This document shows, one piece after another, positions 21,328-31,266 of a stretch of 64,000 bases of DNA. The stretch lies in NCBI RefSeq assembly GCF_017912555.1, contig NZ_JAERSD010000007.1, forward strand, positions 1 through 64,000. The letters are read 5' to 3'. The notes below the pieces were generated by a model that saw only the letters and a list, made by a program, of their open reading frames with translations, was not told the origin of the DNA and made no database searches. Made by a program: the position numbers and the translations under genes. Origin of the DNA: Bacillus sp. REN3. GTDB lineage: Bacteria > Bacillota > Bacilli > Bacillales > Cytobacillaceae. Numbering within the stretch: position 1 is the stretch's first letter; each line of letters starts with the position of its first letter.

Positions 21328-21681
21328 TCATCCTTTTTCTAAATACTCTGTATGGACATCCATGTTCGCTCCAGTCAAAATCGTGGCGAGATGATTTCTT
21401 GGCGCAGTCGCTACTTCCTTGTACATCTTATCAATGTATAAATGATTTGCTTCCGGGAATTCCCGTTTGAATTGCTTCCTCATTTTTTCTCCAGATGAAT
21501 CGGCATCCACAAGGATGTAGACATCTTTGTCAAAAAGTGAATCGATCAGCTCATCAAGCTTTGAAATTCCAATGGTCCCATTTGTACAAATAACCTCGAC
21601 AGGCTCCTTTAAAACTGAAAGTACCTTCCGCTTATCAGACGAACCTTCCACAATGATAACCTTATTCTGATTGTCGTCCAT
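21328..21681 (-). CDS. yusF: Toprim domain protein YusF
   Basis: The 117-residue protein is a stand-alone toprim domain with the glutamate in VIIVEGSSDKRKV and the DxD pair in ILVDADSSGEKMRKQ. Toprim domains act in primases, topoisomerases and RNase M5-like nucleases; the specific substrate here is not known. I chose the ATG at 21681 because AGGTGG lies 8 bases upstream. Confidence 0.88.
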   Translation of the reverse strand: MDDNQNKVIIVEGSSDKRKVLSVLKEPVEVICTNGTIGISKLDELIDSLFDKDVYILVDADSSGEKMRKQFKREFPEANHLYIDKMYKEVATAPRNHLATILTGANMDVHTEYLEKG

Positions 21682-22170
21682 CGTCATAACCACCTATGCA
21701 ACAGATAATAACTGCTTTATTACATTATAAACATTGCTAAATCATTTGTGATGTATTTCTATTGTTACTGAGATTGCTATATAATGCAAAAAAAGCGGCC
21801 TAGCTGGAAGGTAATTTTACGTATTGGAATCGAATGCTTTCTGCGCTCGTTTTTTCCAGGGATTTATGGAGCTTGAGCTGCCGTTTACACTTTGTTTTTT
21901 TCTATTCTTAAATCCGGGGCACTCGGGGTTTTTCTCTCTCAGACAGTTGGATTCTGTATTTTTTCCTTTGCGCCCCCTCGCAACCGTTCGATATTTACAA
22001 TACGGTGATTGATGCTGGATTCCCGGGGATATACACACCACTTATCTACCATGCACGGGCTGCGCTGGATTTTCGTGCGATGAAAGCCTGCTTTATTCGT
22101 CCGGACTGCCGGCTTACTCCTTCAAACATATTTGAGTGGTTATGGGGTGAATATTTTCAGCTATTAAAAA
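21682..22170. other. Intergenic stretch between yusG and yusF
   Basis: About 490 bases without a supported gene. Open frames here lack ribosome binding sites and recognisable sequence. The right part should hold the yusF promoter side only; I see no repeat or RNA structure apart from the terminator at 22171. Confidence 0.4.
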
Positions 22171-22192
22171 CAGCGGCTCAAAATGGCCGCTG
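22171..22192 (-). terminator. Terminator after yusG
   Basis: CAGCGGC pairs with GCCGCTG, followed by TTTTT on the minus strand, 10 bases after the yusG stop. Confidence 0.8.
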
Positions 22193-22201
22193 ATCCGTAT
22201 T

Positions 22202-22441
22202 TCAACACCAGCCGCCCTCATCGCAATCAGTATACCTTGGCTCTGATTGGTCAGGGATTGAAATATGCTGGTATATTCTATTTTGTTGGGATTCAAAATG
22301 ATGCTCGAGGTCGAGCTGCGTTCCTTCAGGAAGCGAAATTTTTCCGATTGGTTCATTTTCCAGATAAAGCTGGATTCCGCCTTTTTCAAGCTTGCCTGTC
22401 ACTCTTTCAGTAACATCCAGTTTCTGCTGTTTCAATGTCAT
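22202..22441 (-). CDS. yusG: DUF2553 family protein YusG
   Basis: The 79-residue acidic protein matches YusG by position before gcvH and by length. It shows VTGKLEKGGIQLYLENEPIGKI and ends CDEGGWC. The function is unknown. Confidence 0.75.
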   Translation of the reverse strand: MTLKQQKLDVTERVTGKLEKGGIQLYLENEPIGKISLPEGTQLDLEHHFESQQNRIYQHISIPDQSEPRYTDCDEGGWC

Positions 22442-22620
22442 CGCCTTCTACCCCTTTCATGTTTCCTTTTGCCTCTAGTTTGTCCAATTAACCCTGAAAG
22501 GAGCTTGGAAATTTGCAGAAGAATGGAATGGCCGGGATAAAAAGCCGTTATCATCAAGAAACAGCTTTTTTGCCCTCTACTTCCTTATCCAGTTCATTGG
22601 CATAGTGAACAACATAAAAA

Positions 22621-22643
22621 AACGCCCTGAAGAGCAGGACGTT
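22621..22643 (-). terminator. Terminator after gcvH
   Basis: AACGyCCTG arms (22621-22629 with 22635-22643) form a hairpin followed by seven T residues on the minus strand. Confidence 0.8.
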
Positions 22644-22654
22644 CTCGTTTGGGT

Positions 22655-23035
22655 TTATTCCTTTGTCATTTCTTCGTATTGTTCTGCAGTCATGAGCTTG
22701 TCGACTTCGCCGCTGTCAGATGGCTCAACGACAATCATCCACGCTTTTTCATATGGAGATTCGTTCACGAACTCAGGGCTGTCATTCAAGTCTTCGTTAA
22801 TTTCGACTACCTTGCCGCTGATTGGAGCGTAGAGCTCGGACACCGTTTTTACAGATTCGACACTGCCAAACGGCTCATCAGCGGTGATTTCATCGCCAAC
22901 TTCCGGAAGCTCGACGAATACGATGTCTCCTAGTTCGGATTGGGCGAAATCAGTGATGCCCACACGAACCTTTTCCCCTTCTACCTTTACCCATTCGTGT
23001 TCTTCAGAATAACGCAACTCTTTTGGTGTGTTCAT
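22655..23035 (-). CDS. gcvH: Glycine cleavage system H protein
   Basis: The 126-residue protein is GcvH, with the lipoylated lysine at residue 63 ([17 protein letters not shown]). It carries the aminomethyl group between the P, T and L proteins of glycine cleavage. In Bacillus it also relays lipoyl groups to other complexes. The gene stands alone with its own terminator. Confidence 0.96.
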   Translation of the reverse strand: MNTPKELRYSEEHEWVKVEGEKVRVGITDFAQSELGDIVFVELPEVGDEITADEPFGSVESVKTVSELYAPISGKVVEINEDLNDSPEFVNESPYEKAWMIVVEPSDSGEVDKLMTAEQYEEMTKE

Positions 23036-23088
23036 TAACTATCCCTCCATTTTCATATCTCTATCGATAAATATCGATGGGACCAAAC

Positions 23089-23445
23089 TTAAAGCCAGGC
23101 TTTTTCATATTCATCCTCTTTGAAGCCTACGGTAACTCTATTCCCGTCTGTCATCAGCGGGCGCTTGATCAGCATTCCATCTGAGGCGAGCAAATCGAGA
23201 AGCTCGTCCCTCGAAGCCGTCTTCATTTTGTCTTTCATGCCCAATTCTCGATACTTTTGGCCACTCGTATTAAAAAATTTCTTAATCTCAAGGCCGCTTG
23301 CATCAATCATCTTTTCAAGCTCCGGGCGGGAAGGCGGGTTTTCGACAATATGTACATCATTATAGGCTACTTCGTGCTGATCAAGCCATTTCTTCGCATT
23401 CCTGCATGTACCGCATTTCGGGTACCAGTAAAACGTCTTTGCCAT
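23089..23445 (-). CDS. yusI: ArsC/Spx family protein YusI
   Basis: The 118-residue protein has the ArsC/Spx fold with an N-terminal CGTC (YPKCGTCRNAKKWL) and RPLMTDGNRVTVGF near the C-terminus. It resembles B. subtilis YusI at this position. It may be a small oxidoreductase or an Spx-like regulator; the sequence alone does not decide between them. Confidence 0.82.
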   Translation of the reverse strand: MAKTFYWYPKCGTCRNAKKWLDQHEVAYNDVHIVENPPSRPELEKMIDASGLEIKKFFNTSGQKYRELGMKDKMKTASRDELLDLLASDGMLIKRPLMTDGNRVTVGFKEDEYEKAWL

Positions 23446-23669
23446 TCTCTCACCACCCTCTGTTAGTATCCCTAAAATGAATGCCTCTAAACGGATAGTA
23501 ACACATCAGGGAGGCTGAATTCTAATATTCCGTGTCCGATTATGCCGATTTTTCCGCATCCTTTATTTATTTCAACAAATCTCGGGAAATTCCTCCTGAA
23601 GGTCCAAAAAAATAACCGCAATAATGAAACGGATACCCCCAAAAAAACGTTGGCCAACTAAGATAAATA

Positions 23670-23694
23670 GCTCCCCCTGTTTTCCAGGGGGAGC
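23670..23694 (-). terminator. Hairpin downstream of the fad operon
   Basis: GCTCCCCCTG pairs with CAGGGGGAGC around a 5-base loop. The T run on the minus strand is weak (TATTTATCTT). Confidence 0.6.
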
Positions 23695-23724
23695 ACGATT
23701 TAAAATTGGATGGCTTGCAGTTCT

Positions 23725-23860
23725 TTAAGCAGTGGAGCTTGGCACTCCAGGCTGACCGCTTTCCATAGGGGGAGACGAATCCCCATGGCCCGCTGCTCCT
23801 GCCGGGGGCCGAGCACTTCTGCTCTATTCCCCAATCAACTTTTCTTCAAAAGAATTTGTT
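23725..23860 (-). repeat. Second copy of the GC-rich Bacillaceae repeat
   Basis: On the minus strand the blocks GTTGATTGGGG, GCAGAAGTGC, GGCAGGAGCAGCGGGCCA and GGAAAGCGGTCAGCCTGGAG follow in the order of the GC-rich dispersed repeat seen at 7533-7645. The copy is diverged. It separates yusI from the fad operon. Confidence 0.6.
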
Positions 23861-23906
23861 CGCTTTCAAAACGAATGCCAAAAATCTTTGAGAGAAAAGC
23901 GCTCAA

Positions 23907-25691
23907 TTAAACGAGGAATCGTTCTGCTTCGATCAGGTTACCGGCTGCTTCGCGCTTTTTAGCGATTACATTGATCGGTGTATGTCTGGTGAACTTACGC
24001 AGTGCGGAAGTCAGCATGCGAAGCGCATCACCTTCTTCTGTTGCCACAAGAGTTTCTTTCGCATCACGTTCGATTTCATTGAACGCTTCTTGGCAGAAGA
24101 TCTGAGTATAGAGAAGCTTCTGCTTGCTCTTTTCCAGGCCATCCTTCGCTATCGCTTTTTCCGTGCGGAGGACGGCAGATTCCATTGCATATGCATTGGA
24201 AATGATATCAGCAATGTTCACAAGGATTTCCTGTTCTTTTTCAAGTGCCTTTCCGAACTTCTGTGCTGCGAGGCCAGCTGCAAGAAGGCCGATTTTCTTT
24301 GCGTTCTTGACGAGATACTTCTCCTGGGCCAGCGGCTCATCCCCTGGCTCTTCAGGCATCAGCATCATCAGTTCTTCCTGGAGTGCCTGGGCTTTTTGAA
24401 GCAGCGGCAGCTCGCCCTTCATCGCTTTGCGAAGGTAAGTACCTGGAACCAGTAGGCGGTTGATTTCATTTGTACCTTCGAAGATCCTGTTGATTCTTGA
24501 GTCGCGGTACGCTCTTTCAATTTCATATTCCTGCATGAAACCATAGCCGCCATGGAGCTGGACGCCCTCATCGACGACGTAGTCAAGAGTTTCTGTCGCA
24601 AACACTTTATTCAACGAGCATTCGATCGCATACTCGGCAATCGAAGCGGCAACCGCTTTGCCGTTGTTGATTTCTTCATCCGTCAGCCTGCTCATTCTTT
24701 CTTCGAATAAGCCGACAGTACGGTAGACGGAGCTTTCTGTTGCATAGATTTTCGAAGCCATCGTAGCAAGCTTTTCTTTAGTCAGGTTGAATTGGGAAAT
24801 CGGTGTATTGAACTGCTGGCGCTGGTTGGTGTACTTCACAGTCAGGCCAAATGCATTCTTCGCGCCGCCTGTCGCGCCTACACCCAGCTTGTAACGGCCG
24901 ATATTCAAGATATTGAAGGCGATGATATGGCCTTTTCCTGCTTCCCCTAACAGGTTTTCCACCGGTACCTGCGCGTCTTCCAGGATCAGTGTACGGGTAG
25001 AGGAGCTCTTGATGCCCATTTTCTTCTCTTCGGCACCAACGGATACACCAGGGAATTCCCTTTCAACAATGAAAGTAGAGAATTGTTCGCCATCGATTTT
25101 TGCGTACACAACGAATACATCCGCAAAGCCTGCATTTGTGATCCATTGCTTTTCCCCATTAAGGATGTAGTGTGTCCCTTCGGCGTTGAGCTTCGCTGTT
25201 GTCCTTGCCCCTAAAGCATCGGATCCGGAGCCTGGTTCTGTCAGCGCGTAAGCAGCAAGCTTTTCACCTGTCGCCAATGCTGGAAGGTACTTTTGCTTCT
25301 GTTCTTCATTGCCGAACAGGACGATCGGCAGGGACCCAATCCCAACGTGTGCTCCGTGGGAAATGGAGAATCCGCCTGCCCTTGCCATTTTTTCAGCGAT
25401 CAATGCAGAGCTTATTTTATCAAGGCTTAGCCCGCCGTATTCTTCAGGAACATCAGCGCCAAGCAGCCCCAGTTCGCCAGCTGCCTTCAACAGCTTCACA
25501 GAACGATCGAATTCATGGTTCTCAATGTGCTCCACTTGTGGCAGAACTTCATTTTCAATGAAATCTTCTGTCATTTTCGCAATCATTTTATGCTCGTCAG
25601 TATAGTCTTCCGGCGTGAAGACCTGATCGTACGTTACATCTTCAATTAGGAAGCTTCCGCCTTTAACCAGCTTTTCTGTTTGATTTGACAT
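23907..25691 (-). CDS. fadE: Acyl-CoA dehydrogenase FadE
   Basis: The 594-residue flavoenzyme performs the first step of fatty-acid beta-oxidation. It has the acyl-CoA dehydrogenase core (ALTEPGSGSDALGARTTA, KQWITNAGFADVFVVYAK, and LHGGYGFMQEYEIERAYRDSRINRIFEGTNEINR) and the long C-terminal extension of the FadE type. It is last in the fadN-fadA-fadE operon, as in B. subtilis. Confidence 0.96.
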   Translation of the reverse strand: MSNQTEKLVKGGSFLIEDVTYDQVFTPEDYTDEHKMIAKMTEDFIENEVLPQVEHIENHEFDRSVKLLKAAGELGLLGADVPEEYGGLSLDKISSALIAEKMARAGGFSISHGAHVGIGSLPIVLFGNEEQKQKYLPALATGEKLAAYALTEPGSGSDALGARTTAKLNAEGTHYILNGEKQWITNAGFADVFVVYAKIDGEQFSTFIVEREFPGVSVGAEEKKMGIKSSSTRTLILEDAQVPVENLLGEAGKGHIIAFNILNIGRYKLGVGATGGAKNAFGLTVKYTNQRQQFNTPISQFNLTKEKLATMASKIYATESSVYRTVGLFEERMSRLTDEEINNGKAVAASIAEYAIECSLNKVFATETLDYVVDEGVQLHGGYGFMQEYEIERAYRDSRINRIFEGTNEINRLLVPGTYLRKAMKGELPLLQKAQALQEELMMLMPEEPGDEPLAQEKYLVKNAKKIGLLAAGLAAQKFGKALEKEQEILVNIADIISNAYAMESAVLRTEKAIAKDGLEKSKQKLLYTQIFCQEAFNEIERDAKETLVATEEGDALRMLTSALRKFTRHTPINVIAKKREAAGNLIEAERFLV

Positions 25692-25745
25692 GCTTGTTTC
25701 CTCCTGTCTTTTCCGTAAGGGGCTAGTCAGCCCCCGGTTTAAGTT

Positions 25746-26921
25746 TTATAGAAGTTCAAATACTCCGGCAGCACCCATGCCGCCACCGATACACATGGTC
25801 ACAAGGCCAAATTGTTCATTGCGGCGCTTCATTTCATGGATGATCGACAACGTTAGCTTAGCTCCAGTCGTTCCCAGCGGATGCCCAAGGGCAATCGCGC
25901 CTCCGTTTACATTCACCTTTCCCTCATCAAGTCCAAGCTCACGGATGACCTGGATCGATTGTGAGGCAAATGCTTCGTTCAGTTCGATGACACCGATGTC
26001 CGAAAGCTCGAGGCCGGCTAATTTCAATGCCCTTGGAATCGCTACAACAGGACCGATCCCCATGATTTCAGGTGGTACTCCGCCAAGTGCGAACGACCTG
26101 AATTTCGCCATCGGCTTCAAACCGTGGGATTCCGCTTTCTCTCTGTCCATCACCATCACCGCTGCAGCTCCATCGCTTGTTTGCGATGAATTCCCTGCTG
26201 TTACGGTCCCGTTCACCGAAAATGCAGGACGAAGTTTTGCGAGAGCCTCAAGGGAGGTGCCTGGCCTTACGCCCTCATCCTGTTTGAACTGGATGGTCTT
26301 TTCGACAAGTTTATTGTCCTTACCGACCGAGCGAATAGTCACATCGACTGGCACGATTTCCTCATCGAATTTTCCTTCCTGAATCGCTTTTGCGGCGCGC
26401 TGGTGGCTCCTGACCGCGAATGCATCCTGGTCCTCGCGGGAGATCCCATATTTTTTCGCTACTTCCTCTGCTGTGTGGCCCATGCCCATATAATATTGAG
26501 GCGCTGTTTCAGCTAGTTTTGCATTCGGCCTGACGACGTGCCCCATCATAGGCACAAGGCTCATCGACTCTGCTCCTCCGGCTATGATGGTGTCAGAATG
26601 GCCAAGCATAATCCTTTCGGAGGCATAGGCGATGGATTGCAGTCCCGATGAACAATAACGGTTGATGGTAATTGCAGGGACCTCATGGGACAATCCAGCA
26701 AGTGCCCCGATATTCCTTGCCATATTCAATCCTTGTTCGGCTTCCGGCATGGCACAGCCGATAATTAAGTCATCAATATTCCCTTCATAATTGCCTGCGC
26801 GTTTCAGCGTTTCCTTTACAACAAGTGCCCCGAGATCATCTGGACGGACGGCAGCGAGCGTTCCCTTTTTCGCTTTTCCGACCGGCGTCCGGGCTCCGGC
26901 GACGATTACCGCTTCTCTCAT
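25746..26921 (-). CDS. fadA: Acetyl-CoA C-acyltransferase FadA
   Basis: The 391-residue thiolase has the acylated cysteine at residue 90 ([10 protein letters not shown]), the [15 protein letters not shown] histidine segment and the C-terminal [13 protein letters not shown]. It cleaves 3-ketoacyl-CoA in beta-oxidation. It lies between fadN and fadE on the same strand. Confidence 0.97.
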   Translation of the reverse strand: MREAVIVAGARTPVGKAKKGTLAAVRPDDLGALVVKETLKRAGNYEGNIDDLIIGCAMPEAEQGLNMARNIGALAGLSHEVPAITINRYCSSGLQSIAYASERIMLGHSDTIIAGGAESMSLVPMMGHVVRPNAKLAETAPQYYMGMGHTAEEVAKKYGISREDQDAFAVRSHQRAAKAIQEGKFDEEIVPVDVTIRSVGKDNKLVEKTIQFKQDEGVRPGTSLEALAKLRPAFSVNGTVTAGNSSQTSDGAAAVMVMDREKAESHGLKPMAKFRSFALGGVPPEIMGIGPVVAIPRALKLAGLELSDIGVIELNEAFASQSIQVIRELGLDEGKVNVNGGAIALGHPLGTTGAKLTLSIIHEMKRRNEQFGLVTMCIGGGMGAAGVFELL

Positions 26922-26997
26922 CTCATTCCCTCTCTTTCCATGGATGTTCGATCTGTCTTCCAGCCTTTTGTTGAAATCTTTTTAAACTTCCAATCTA

Positions 26998-29379
26998 TTA
27001 ATTGCGCAGTGGCTTGCCTTTCACGAGCATATGCTGCATCCGCTGCTGTGACTTTGGTTCAGCGACTAGGCTGAGGAAAGCTTCGCGTTCAAGGTCAAGC
27101 AAGTACTGCTCATCGACTTCAGTGCCATATGGCACTTTTCCGCCTGCAATCACATATGCGAGCTTTTTGGCGATTTTCAGGTCATGCTCTGAAATATAGC
27201 CTGAAAGATGCATCGTCTGGGCGCCAAGCAGCAGCGTCGCGTATCCAGGCTCGCCTGTCACTGGTACCTTCTTTCTGATTGGCGGCTTGTAGCCTTTTTC
27301 ATAAAGGATTAATGCTGCCTGTTTCGCATCATACAGCAGGTGGTCGCCATTCACGCTGACGCCGTCAGACCCGTTCAGGAAGTTGTTTTCACGCGCCTCT
27401 TCTCCCGATGTTGAAACCTTTGCCATCGCGATGGTTTCGAATACTTTGTTCGCGACCTTCTGAAGGTCGAATTCGACGCCTTTTGGCATTCCTTCAAGGT
27501 GTTTGATGTAAAGCTCCTTGTTTCCGCCGCCGCCAGGAATCAAACCGACTCCGACTTCCACTAGTCCCATATACGTTTCCATTGACGCCTGGATGTGGGC
27601 TGAAGGCAAGCAAACCTCTGCCCCACCCCCAAGTGTCATCCCAAATGGAGCGGCAACAACCGGTTTTGAGCAATACTTGATTCTCATCATCGCCTGCTGG
27701 AAGTGGCGGACAACCATGTCAAGTTCAAAGATATTGTCATCCTGCGCTTCCATCAGGATCATCGCCAGGTTCGCACCTACTGAGAAATTCTTGCCCTGGT
27801 TGCCGATTACAAGGCCTTTGAAGTTCTTTTCGACTTCATCAATAGCAAAATTGATCATCTGGATGATATCCAGGCCGATAGAATTGCTGTGCGAATGGAA
27901 CTCGAGCAGCGCAATGCCATCGCCTAGATCAATCAGGCTTGCTCCGCCATTCTTCTTGATGACGCCGTTTTTCTTTTTCAATCGTTTCAGGTTGATGGCC
28001 TTAGGATTCTCTTCAACAAGTGCGTACTCGCCGTTTTGGTAAAAATACAGCTGGCCGCCTTCTTCTTTGTAGAAGGAGGTGAATCCTTTGCCGATCATGT
28101 CCTTGACCCACCCAGGAACTGATTTTCCTTCTGCTTCCATTTTGCTTACTGCCTTTTCGACACCCAATGCGTCCCATGCTTCGAAAGGACCCATTTCCCA
28201 GCCGAATCCCCATTTCATCGCGCGATCGATGGCAACAATGTCATCAGCGATCGTTCCGAGTAGCTCGGCTGAATAGATGAGGACCGGATTGAAGACTTTC
28301 CACAGCAGTTCACCTGCGCGGTCATTCGCATAAACAAGCGCTTTCATTTTATTGGCAAGTCCTTTTTCCTGCTTGCTCATCTCGATAGACGCTGCCTTCA
28401 ACTTTTTGCGGGGTCCGTATTCCATCGTCTGAGGATCGAGTTCAAGGATTTCCTTCCCTTGCTTCTGGAAGAATCCCTGGCCAGACTTACTTCCGAGCCA
28501 GCCATTTTCAAGCATTTTTTTCATGAACCCCGGAACCTCGAATACGTCCTTCTCTTCTCCATCCACCTGGTCATAGACGTTTTTCGCCACATGGGCGAAA
28601 GTATCAAGACCAACGACATCGAGCGTGCGGAACGTAGCACTCTTAGGCCGTCCGATCAGCGGTCCGGTCACAGAGTCGACCTCCCCGATACTGTATCCGC
28701 CTTCCATCATTTCACGCACAGTGACAAGCAGGCCGTAGGTCCCGATCCTGTTAGCGATGAAGTTCGGGGTATCCTTGGCTTCGACGACGCCTTTGCCAAG
28801 CTTATCTTCGCCAAACTTTTTGATGAATGCCAGGACTTCAGGATCCGTATCCTTCGTCGGAATGACCTCCAGCAGTTTAAGATAACGAGGCGGGTTAAAG
28901 AAATGGGTACCAAGGAAATGCTTCTTGAAATCATCGGAACGCCCCTCGGCCATCGCTTCGACTGAAATCCCGGAAGTGTTGGAGCTTACGATGCTGCCTG
29001 GCTTGCGATGTTTATCTACATCCGTGAATACTTTCTTCTTGATATCAAGGTTTTCAACTACTACCTCGATGACCCAGTCAACGTCCTTGAGTTTTTCCAT
29101 GTCATCTTCGAAGTTGCCCGCTTCGATCAGGGCAAGGTTCTTTTTGGAAGCCAGAGGTGCAGGCTTCTGCTTAAGAAGCTTCTGCAGCGAAGCGGAACTG
29201 ATCCTGTTCCGTACCTGCCGGTCTTCGAGTGTCAGGCCCTTAGCTTTTTCTTCCTCGGTCAGTTCACGAGGCACAATATCCAGCAACAACGTCGGAATCC
29301 CGATGTTTGCCAGGTGGGCTGCAATCCCTGAGCCCATGACTCCAGAGCCGAGAACGGCCGCTTTTTGAATTTGTCGCAT
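26998..29379 (-). CDS. fadN: 3-hydroxyacyl-CoA dehydrogenase / enoyl-CoA hydratase FadN
   Basis: The protein of 793 residues is bifunctional. The N-terminal part carries the NAD-binding LGSGVMGSGIAAHLANIG and the dehydrogenase region (THFFNPPRYLKLLEVIP), and the C-terminal part carries a crotonase-like domain (GMTLGGGAEVCLPSAHIQA). It performs hydration and oxidation of acyl-CoA intermediates. The ATG at 29379 follows GGGGGAGG. A FadR-type palindrome lies 29 bases upstream. Confidence 0.96.
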   Translation of the reverse strand: MRQIQKAAVLGSGVMGSGIAAHLANIGIPTLLLDIVPRELTEEEKAKGLTLEDRQVRNRISSASLQKLLKQKPAPLASKKNLALIEAGNFEDDMEKLKDVDWVIEVVVENLDIKKKVFTDVDKHRKPGSIVSSNTSGISVEAMAEGRSDDFKKHFLGTHFFNPPRYLKLLEVIPTKDTDPEVLAFIKKFGEDKLGKGVVEAKDTPNFIANRIGTYGLLVTVREMMEGGYSIGEVDSVTGPLIGRPKSATFRTLDVVGLDTFAHVAKNVYDQVDGEEKDVFEVPGFMKKMLENGWLGSKSGQGFFQKQGKEILELDPQTMEYGPRKKLKAASIEMSKQEKGLANKMKALVYANDRAGELLWKVFNPVLIYSAELLGTIADDIVAIDRAMKWGFGWEMGPFEAWDALGVEKAVSKMEAEGKSVPGWVKDMIGKGFTSFYKEEGGQLYFYQNGEYALVEENPKAINLKRLKKKNGVIKKNGGASLIDLGDGIALLEFHSHSNSIGLDIIQMINFAIDEVEKNFKGLVIGNQGKNFSVGANLAMILMEAQDDNIFELDMVVRHFQQAMMRIKYCSKPVVAAPFGMTLGGGAEVCLPSAHIQASMETYMGLVEVGVGLIPGGGGNKELYIKHLEGMPKGVEFDLQKVANKVFETIAMAKVSTSGEEARENNFLNGSDGVSVNGDHLLYDAKQAALILYEKGYKPPIRKKVPVTGEPGYATLLLGAQTMHLSGYISEHDLKIAKKLAYVIAGGKVPYGTEVDEQYLLDLEREAFLSLVAEPKSQQRMQHMLVKGKPLRN

Positions 29380-29407
29380 CAAATTTTCCTCCCCCTTTGA
29401 CTCTGTT

Positions 29408-29425
29408 TGAATGAATACTCATTCA
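29408..29425 (-). promoter_or_regulatory. FadR operator upstream of fadN
   Basis: TGAATGA and TCATTCA form a perfect 7-bp inverted repeat around four bases. This equals the B. subtilis FadR (YsiA) box in established work. Long-chain acyl-CoA should relieve repression of the fad operon. Confidence 0.88.
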
Positions 29426-29620
29426 TTTTTGCTTCAAAAAAAATATGCATATGAATGGTTCTGCTACTTACTACTATAAAATATTTCAAAAATTTCCGCA
29501 ATAACAAGGTGCCGAAAAAAGAAAATTTTTTGAATTTTTTATCGAGTGTTTAAATCTTCCGCTGAGGAAACCCTAAACCTGCGGAGAATATTCGCATTTA
29601 AAATGAATGGAGGATCAGAC

Positions 29621-29752
29621 ATGGCAAAAATGAAGAAAAACCCTTCAAAAGCTGGAGTCAGCGCGGCAAGCGTCAAAGGCAATGCCGGTCCCTCAATGGG
29701 CCAGGGCGGCGAAGGCAAGGTCAACAGCCAGAACAGCCAATATAAAAAATAA
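29621..29752 (+). CDS. yuzL: Small YuzL family protein
   Basis: The 43-residue hydrophilic protein begins MAKMKKNPSKAGVSAASVKG and is rich in Gly, Ser, Gln and Lys. GGAGG lies 7 bases upstream. It corresponds to B. subtilis yuzL, found between the fad genes and fadM. Function is unknown; the composition is like small spore-associated proteins. A strong terminator follows. Confidence 0.85.
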   Translation: MAKMKKNPSKAGVSAASVKGNAGPSMGQGGEGKVNSQNSQYKK

Positions 29753-29802
29753 GCAATTACACTGGTCCTTGTCTGCATATTGATAAAGCGGACAATCGTA
29801 AA

Positions 29803-29842
29803 AGAGGCTGTCCCAAAAGTAGATTCTTTTGGGACAGCCTCT
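29803..29842. terminator. Bidirectional terminator between yuzL and fadM
   Basis: A 17-bp perfect stem (29803-29819 with 29826-29842) with a 6-base loop has T-rich runs on both strands. It can serve yuzL on the plus strand and the proline dehydrogenase gene on the minus strand. Confidence 0.92.
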
Positions 29843-29845
29843 TGT

Positions 29846-30763
29846 TTATTTTCGGAACATACCTTTCAGCACGAATGCTACGTTGGCTGGGCGTTCAGCA
29901 AGCCGGCGCATGAAATAGCCGTACCAATCTGTTCCATAAGGGACATACACCCTCATTCTATACCCCTCTTGTGCCAGCTGAAGCTGCCTTTCCGGCATGA
30001 TTCCGTAAAGCATCTGGAATTCAAACTGTGTTTTTGGGATATTGTTCGCCTTCGCGAATTCTTTCGTGAAATTGATGATGGCATCATCATGGGAAGCGAT
30101 CGCTGTATAGTTCCCATTCAACAAATGCATTTTGATGATCTTCTTGAAGTTTTCATCCACATCTTTTTTTTCAGGGAACGCCACTTCGGCAGGCTCTTTG
30201 TAAGCTCCTTTTACAAGTCGGAGGTTTGGCGAATATTCATTCAGATCCTCGATATCCTTTTCAGTCCTGTAAAGATAGGCCTGGAGGACGGTTCCGACAT
30301 TCTCGTATTCGGATTTCAACTGCTTGAAGATGTCCAATGTACGCTGGCAGCGTGAAAAATCTTCCATGTCGATTGTCACAAATACATTATTTTCCTTGGC
30401 AGTATCAAGGATACGGCGCATATTCCTCATGATGACATCATCTGAAATATCGAAACCAAGCGATGTCATTTTCACGCTCAGCTGCGCATCCAATTTTTCT
30501 CTGCCGATCGCCTTGATCGCTTCGATGGAGTTGTCGGCCCGTTCATTCGCTTCTTTTTCATTGTCGACAAATTCACCGAGAAAGTCGATGGTGACCGCCA
30601 GTTTTTTCTTATTCAGCTCTTTGATGACCTCTACAGCCTGTCCGATTTTTTCACCCGCTACGAAGCGCGAAGCTCCAAGGCGAAGTCCGTATTTTTTGGC
30701 CAGCTTTGTGAAAAATTTATTTTTTGACAGAAAAAGAAAAAAGTCCTTCATTATTTTTTCCAT
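29846..30763 (-). CDS. fadM: Proline dehydrogenase
   Basis: The 305-residue protein is a monofunctional PRODH of TIM-barrel type. Segments such as VTIDMEDFSR, LRLVKGAYKEPAEVAFP, and the C-terminal RVYVPYGTDWYGYFMRRLAERP are typical. It oxidises proline to pyrroline-5-carboxylate with FAD. In B. subtilis the gene at this position is fadM/yusM, cotranscription with fad genes not being evident here. The ATG is preceded by AGGGGG at ten bases; an alternative ATG lies four codons downstream. Confidence 0.9.
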   Translation of the reverse strand: MEKIMKDFFLFLSKNKFFTKLAKKYGLRLGASRFVAGEKIGQAVEVIKELNKKKLAVTIDFLGEFVDNEKEANERADNSIEAIKAIGREKLDAQLSVKMTSLGFDISDDVIMRNMRRILDTAKENNVFVTIDMEDFSRCQRTLDIFKQLKSEYENVGTVLQAYLYRTEKDIEDLNEYSPNLRLVKGAYKEPAEVAFPEKKDVDENFKKIIKMHLLNGNYTAIASHDDAIINFTKEFAKANNIPKTQFEFQMLYGIMPERQLQLAQEGYRMRVYVPYGTDWYGYFMRRLAERPANVAFVLKGMFRK

Positions 30764-30971
30764 AGCGTTCCATCCCCCTTTTTTGAAAGCGGTTTCATTA
30801 CCGCCAAAAAAAATGATTTCCTATTATATATAAAATTTCAACTTCATTTTATCACTTTTTTATAATTTTGAATATTACTTTTGTAGGAAAATTTTTAGCA
30901 GCGAATATTTTCCTTTCTCTCGGACAAAATAATTGGCGATTAAAAAACCATTTTTCACAGGAGGATCCGTC

Positions 30972-31247
30972 ATGCAGCAGCAAAACATGAATTTTCAAAA
31001 CCAGCAGCAAGGCACCATGCAGCAGCCGCCAACCATCATATCAACAAAGGATTCGCTCTATTTGACCGATATGCTTTCCTGGAATCTTCTTGCCATGAAA
31101 AAAGCGCATTTCTTTGCGCAGCAATGCCAGGACCAGGAATTGAAAACGGAAATGGAGAGATGCGGCCAGATGCATCAAAATCATTATGAAAAAATCCTTA
31201 AACACTTGAACAGCCAGCAAAACCAGACTTTTGCAGGAATGCAATGA
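30972..31247 (+). CDS. yusN: Spore coat protein, CotF family (YusN-like)
   Basis: The 91-residue protein starts MQQQNMNFQNQQQ and continues with the ferritin-like helical segment STKDSLYLTDMLSWNLLAMKKAHFFAQQC. These features place it in the CotF/YusN spore coat family. AGGAGGATCC lies upstream of the chosen ATG. The next gene encodes a related protein, so a two-gene coat operon is likely. Confidence 0.82.
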   Translation: MQQQNMNFQNQQQGTMQQPPTIISTKDSLYLTDMLSWNLLAMKKAHFFAQQCQDQELKTEMERCGQMHQNHYEKILKHLNSQQNQTFAGMQ

Positions 31248-31266
31248 TGACAGGGGGGCCAAAGAG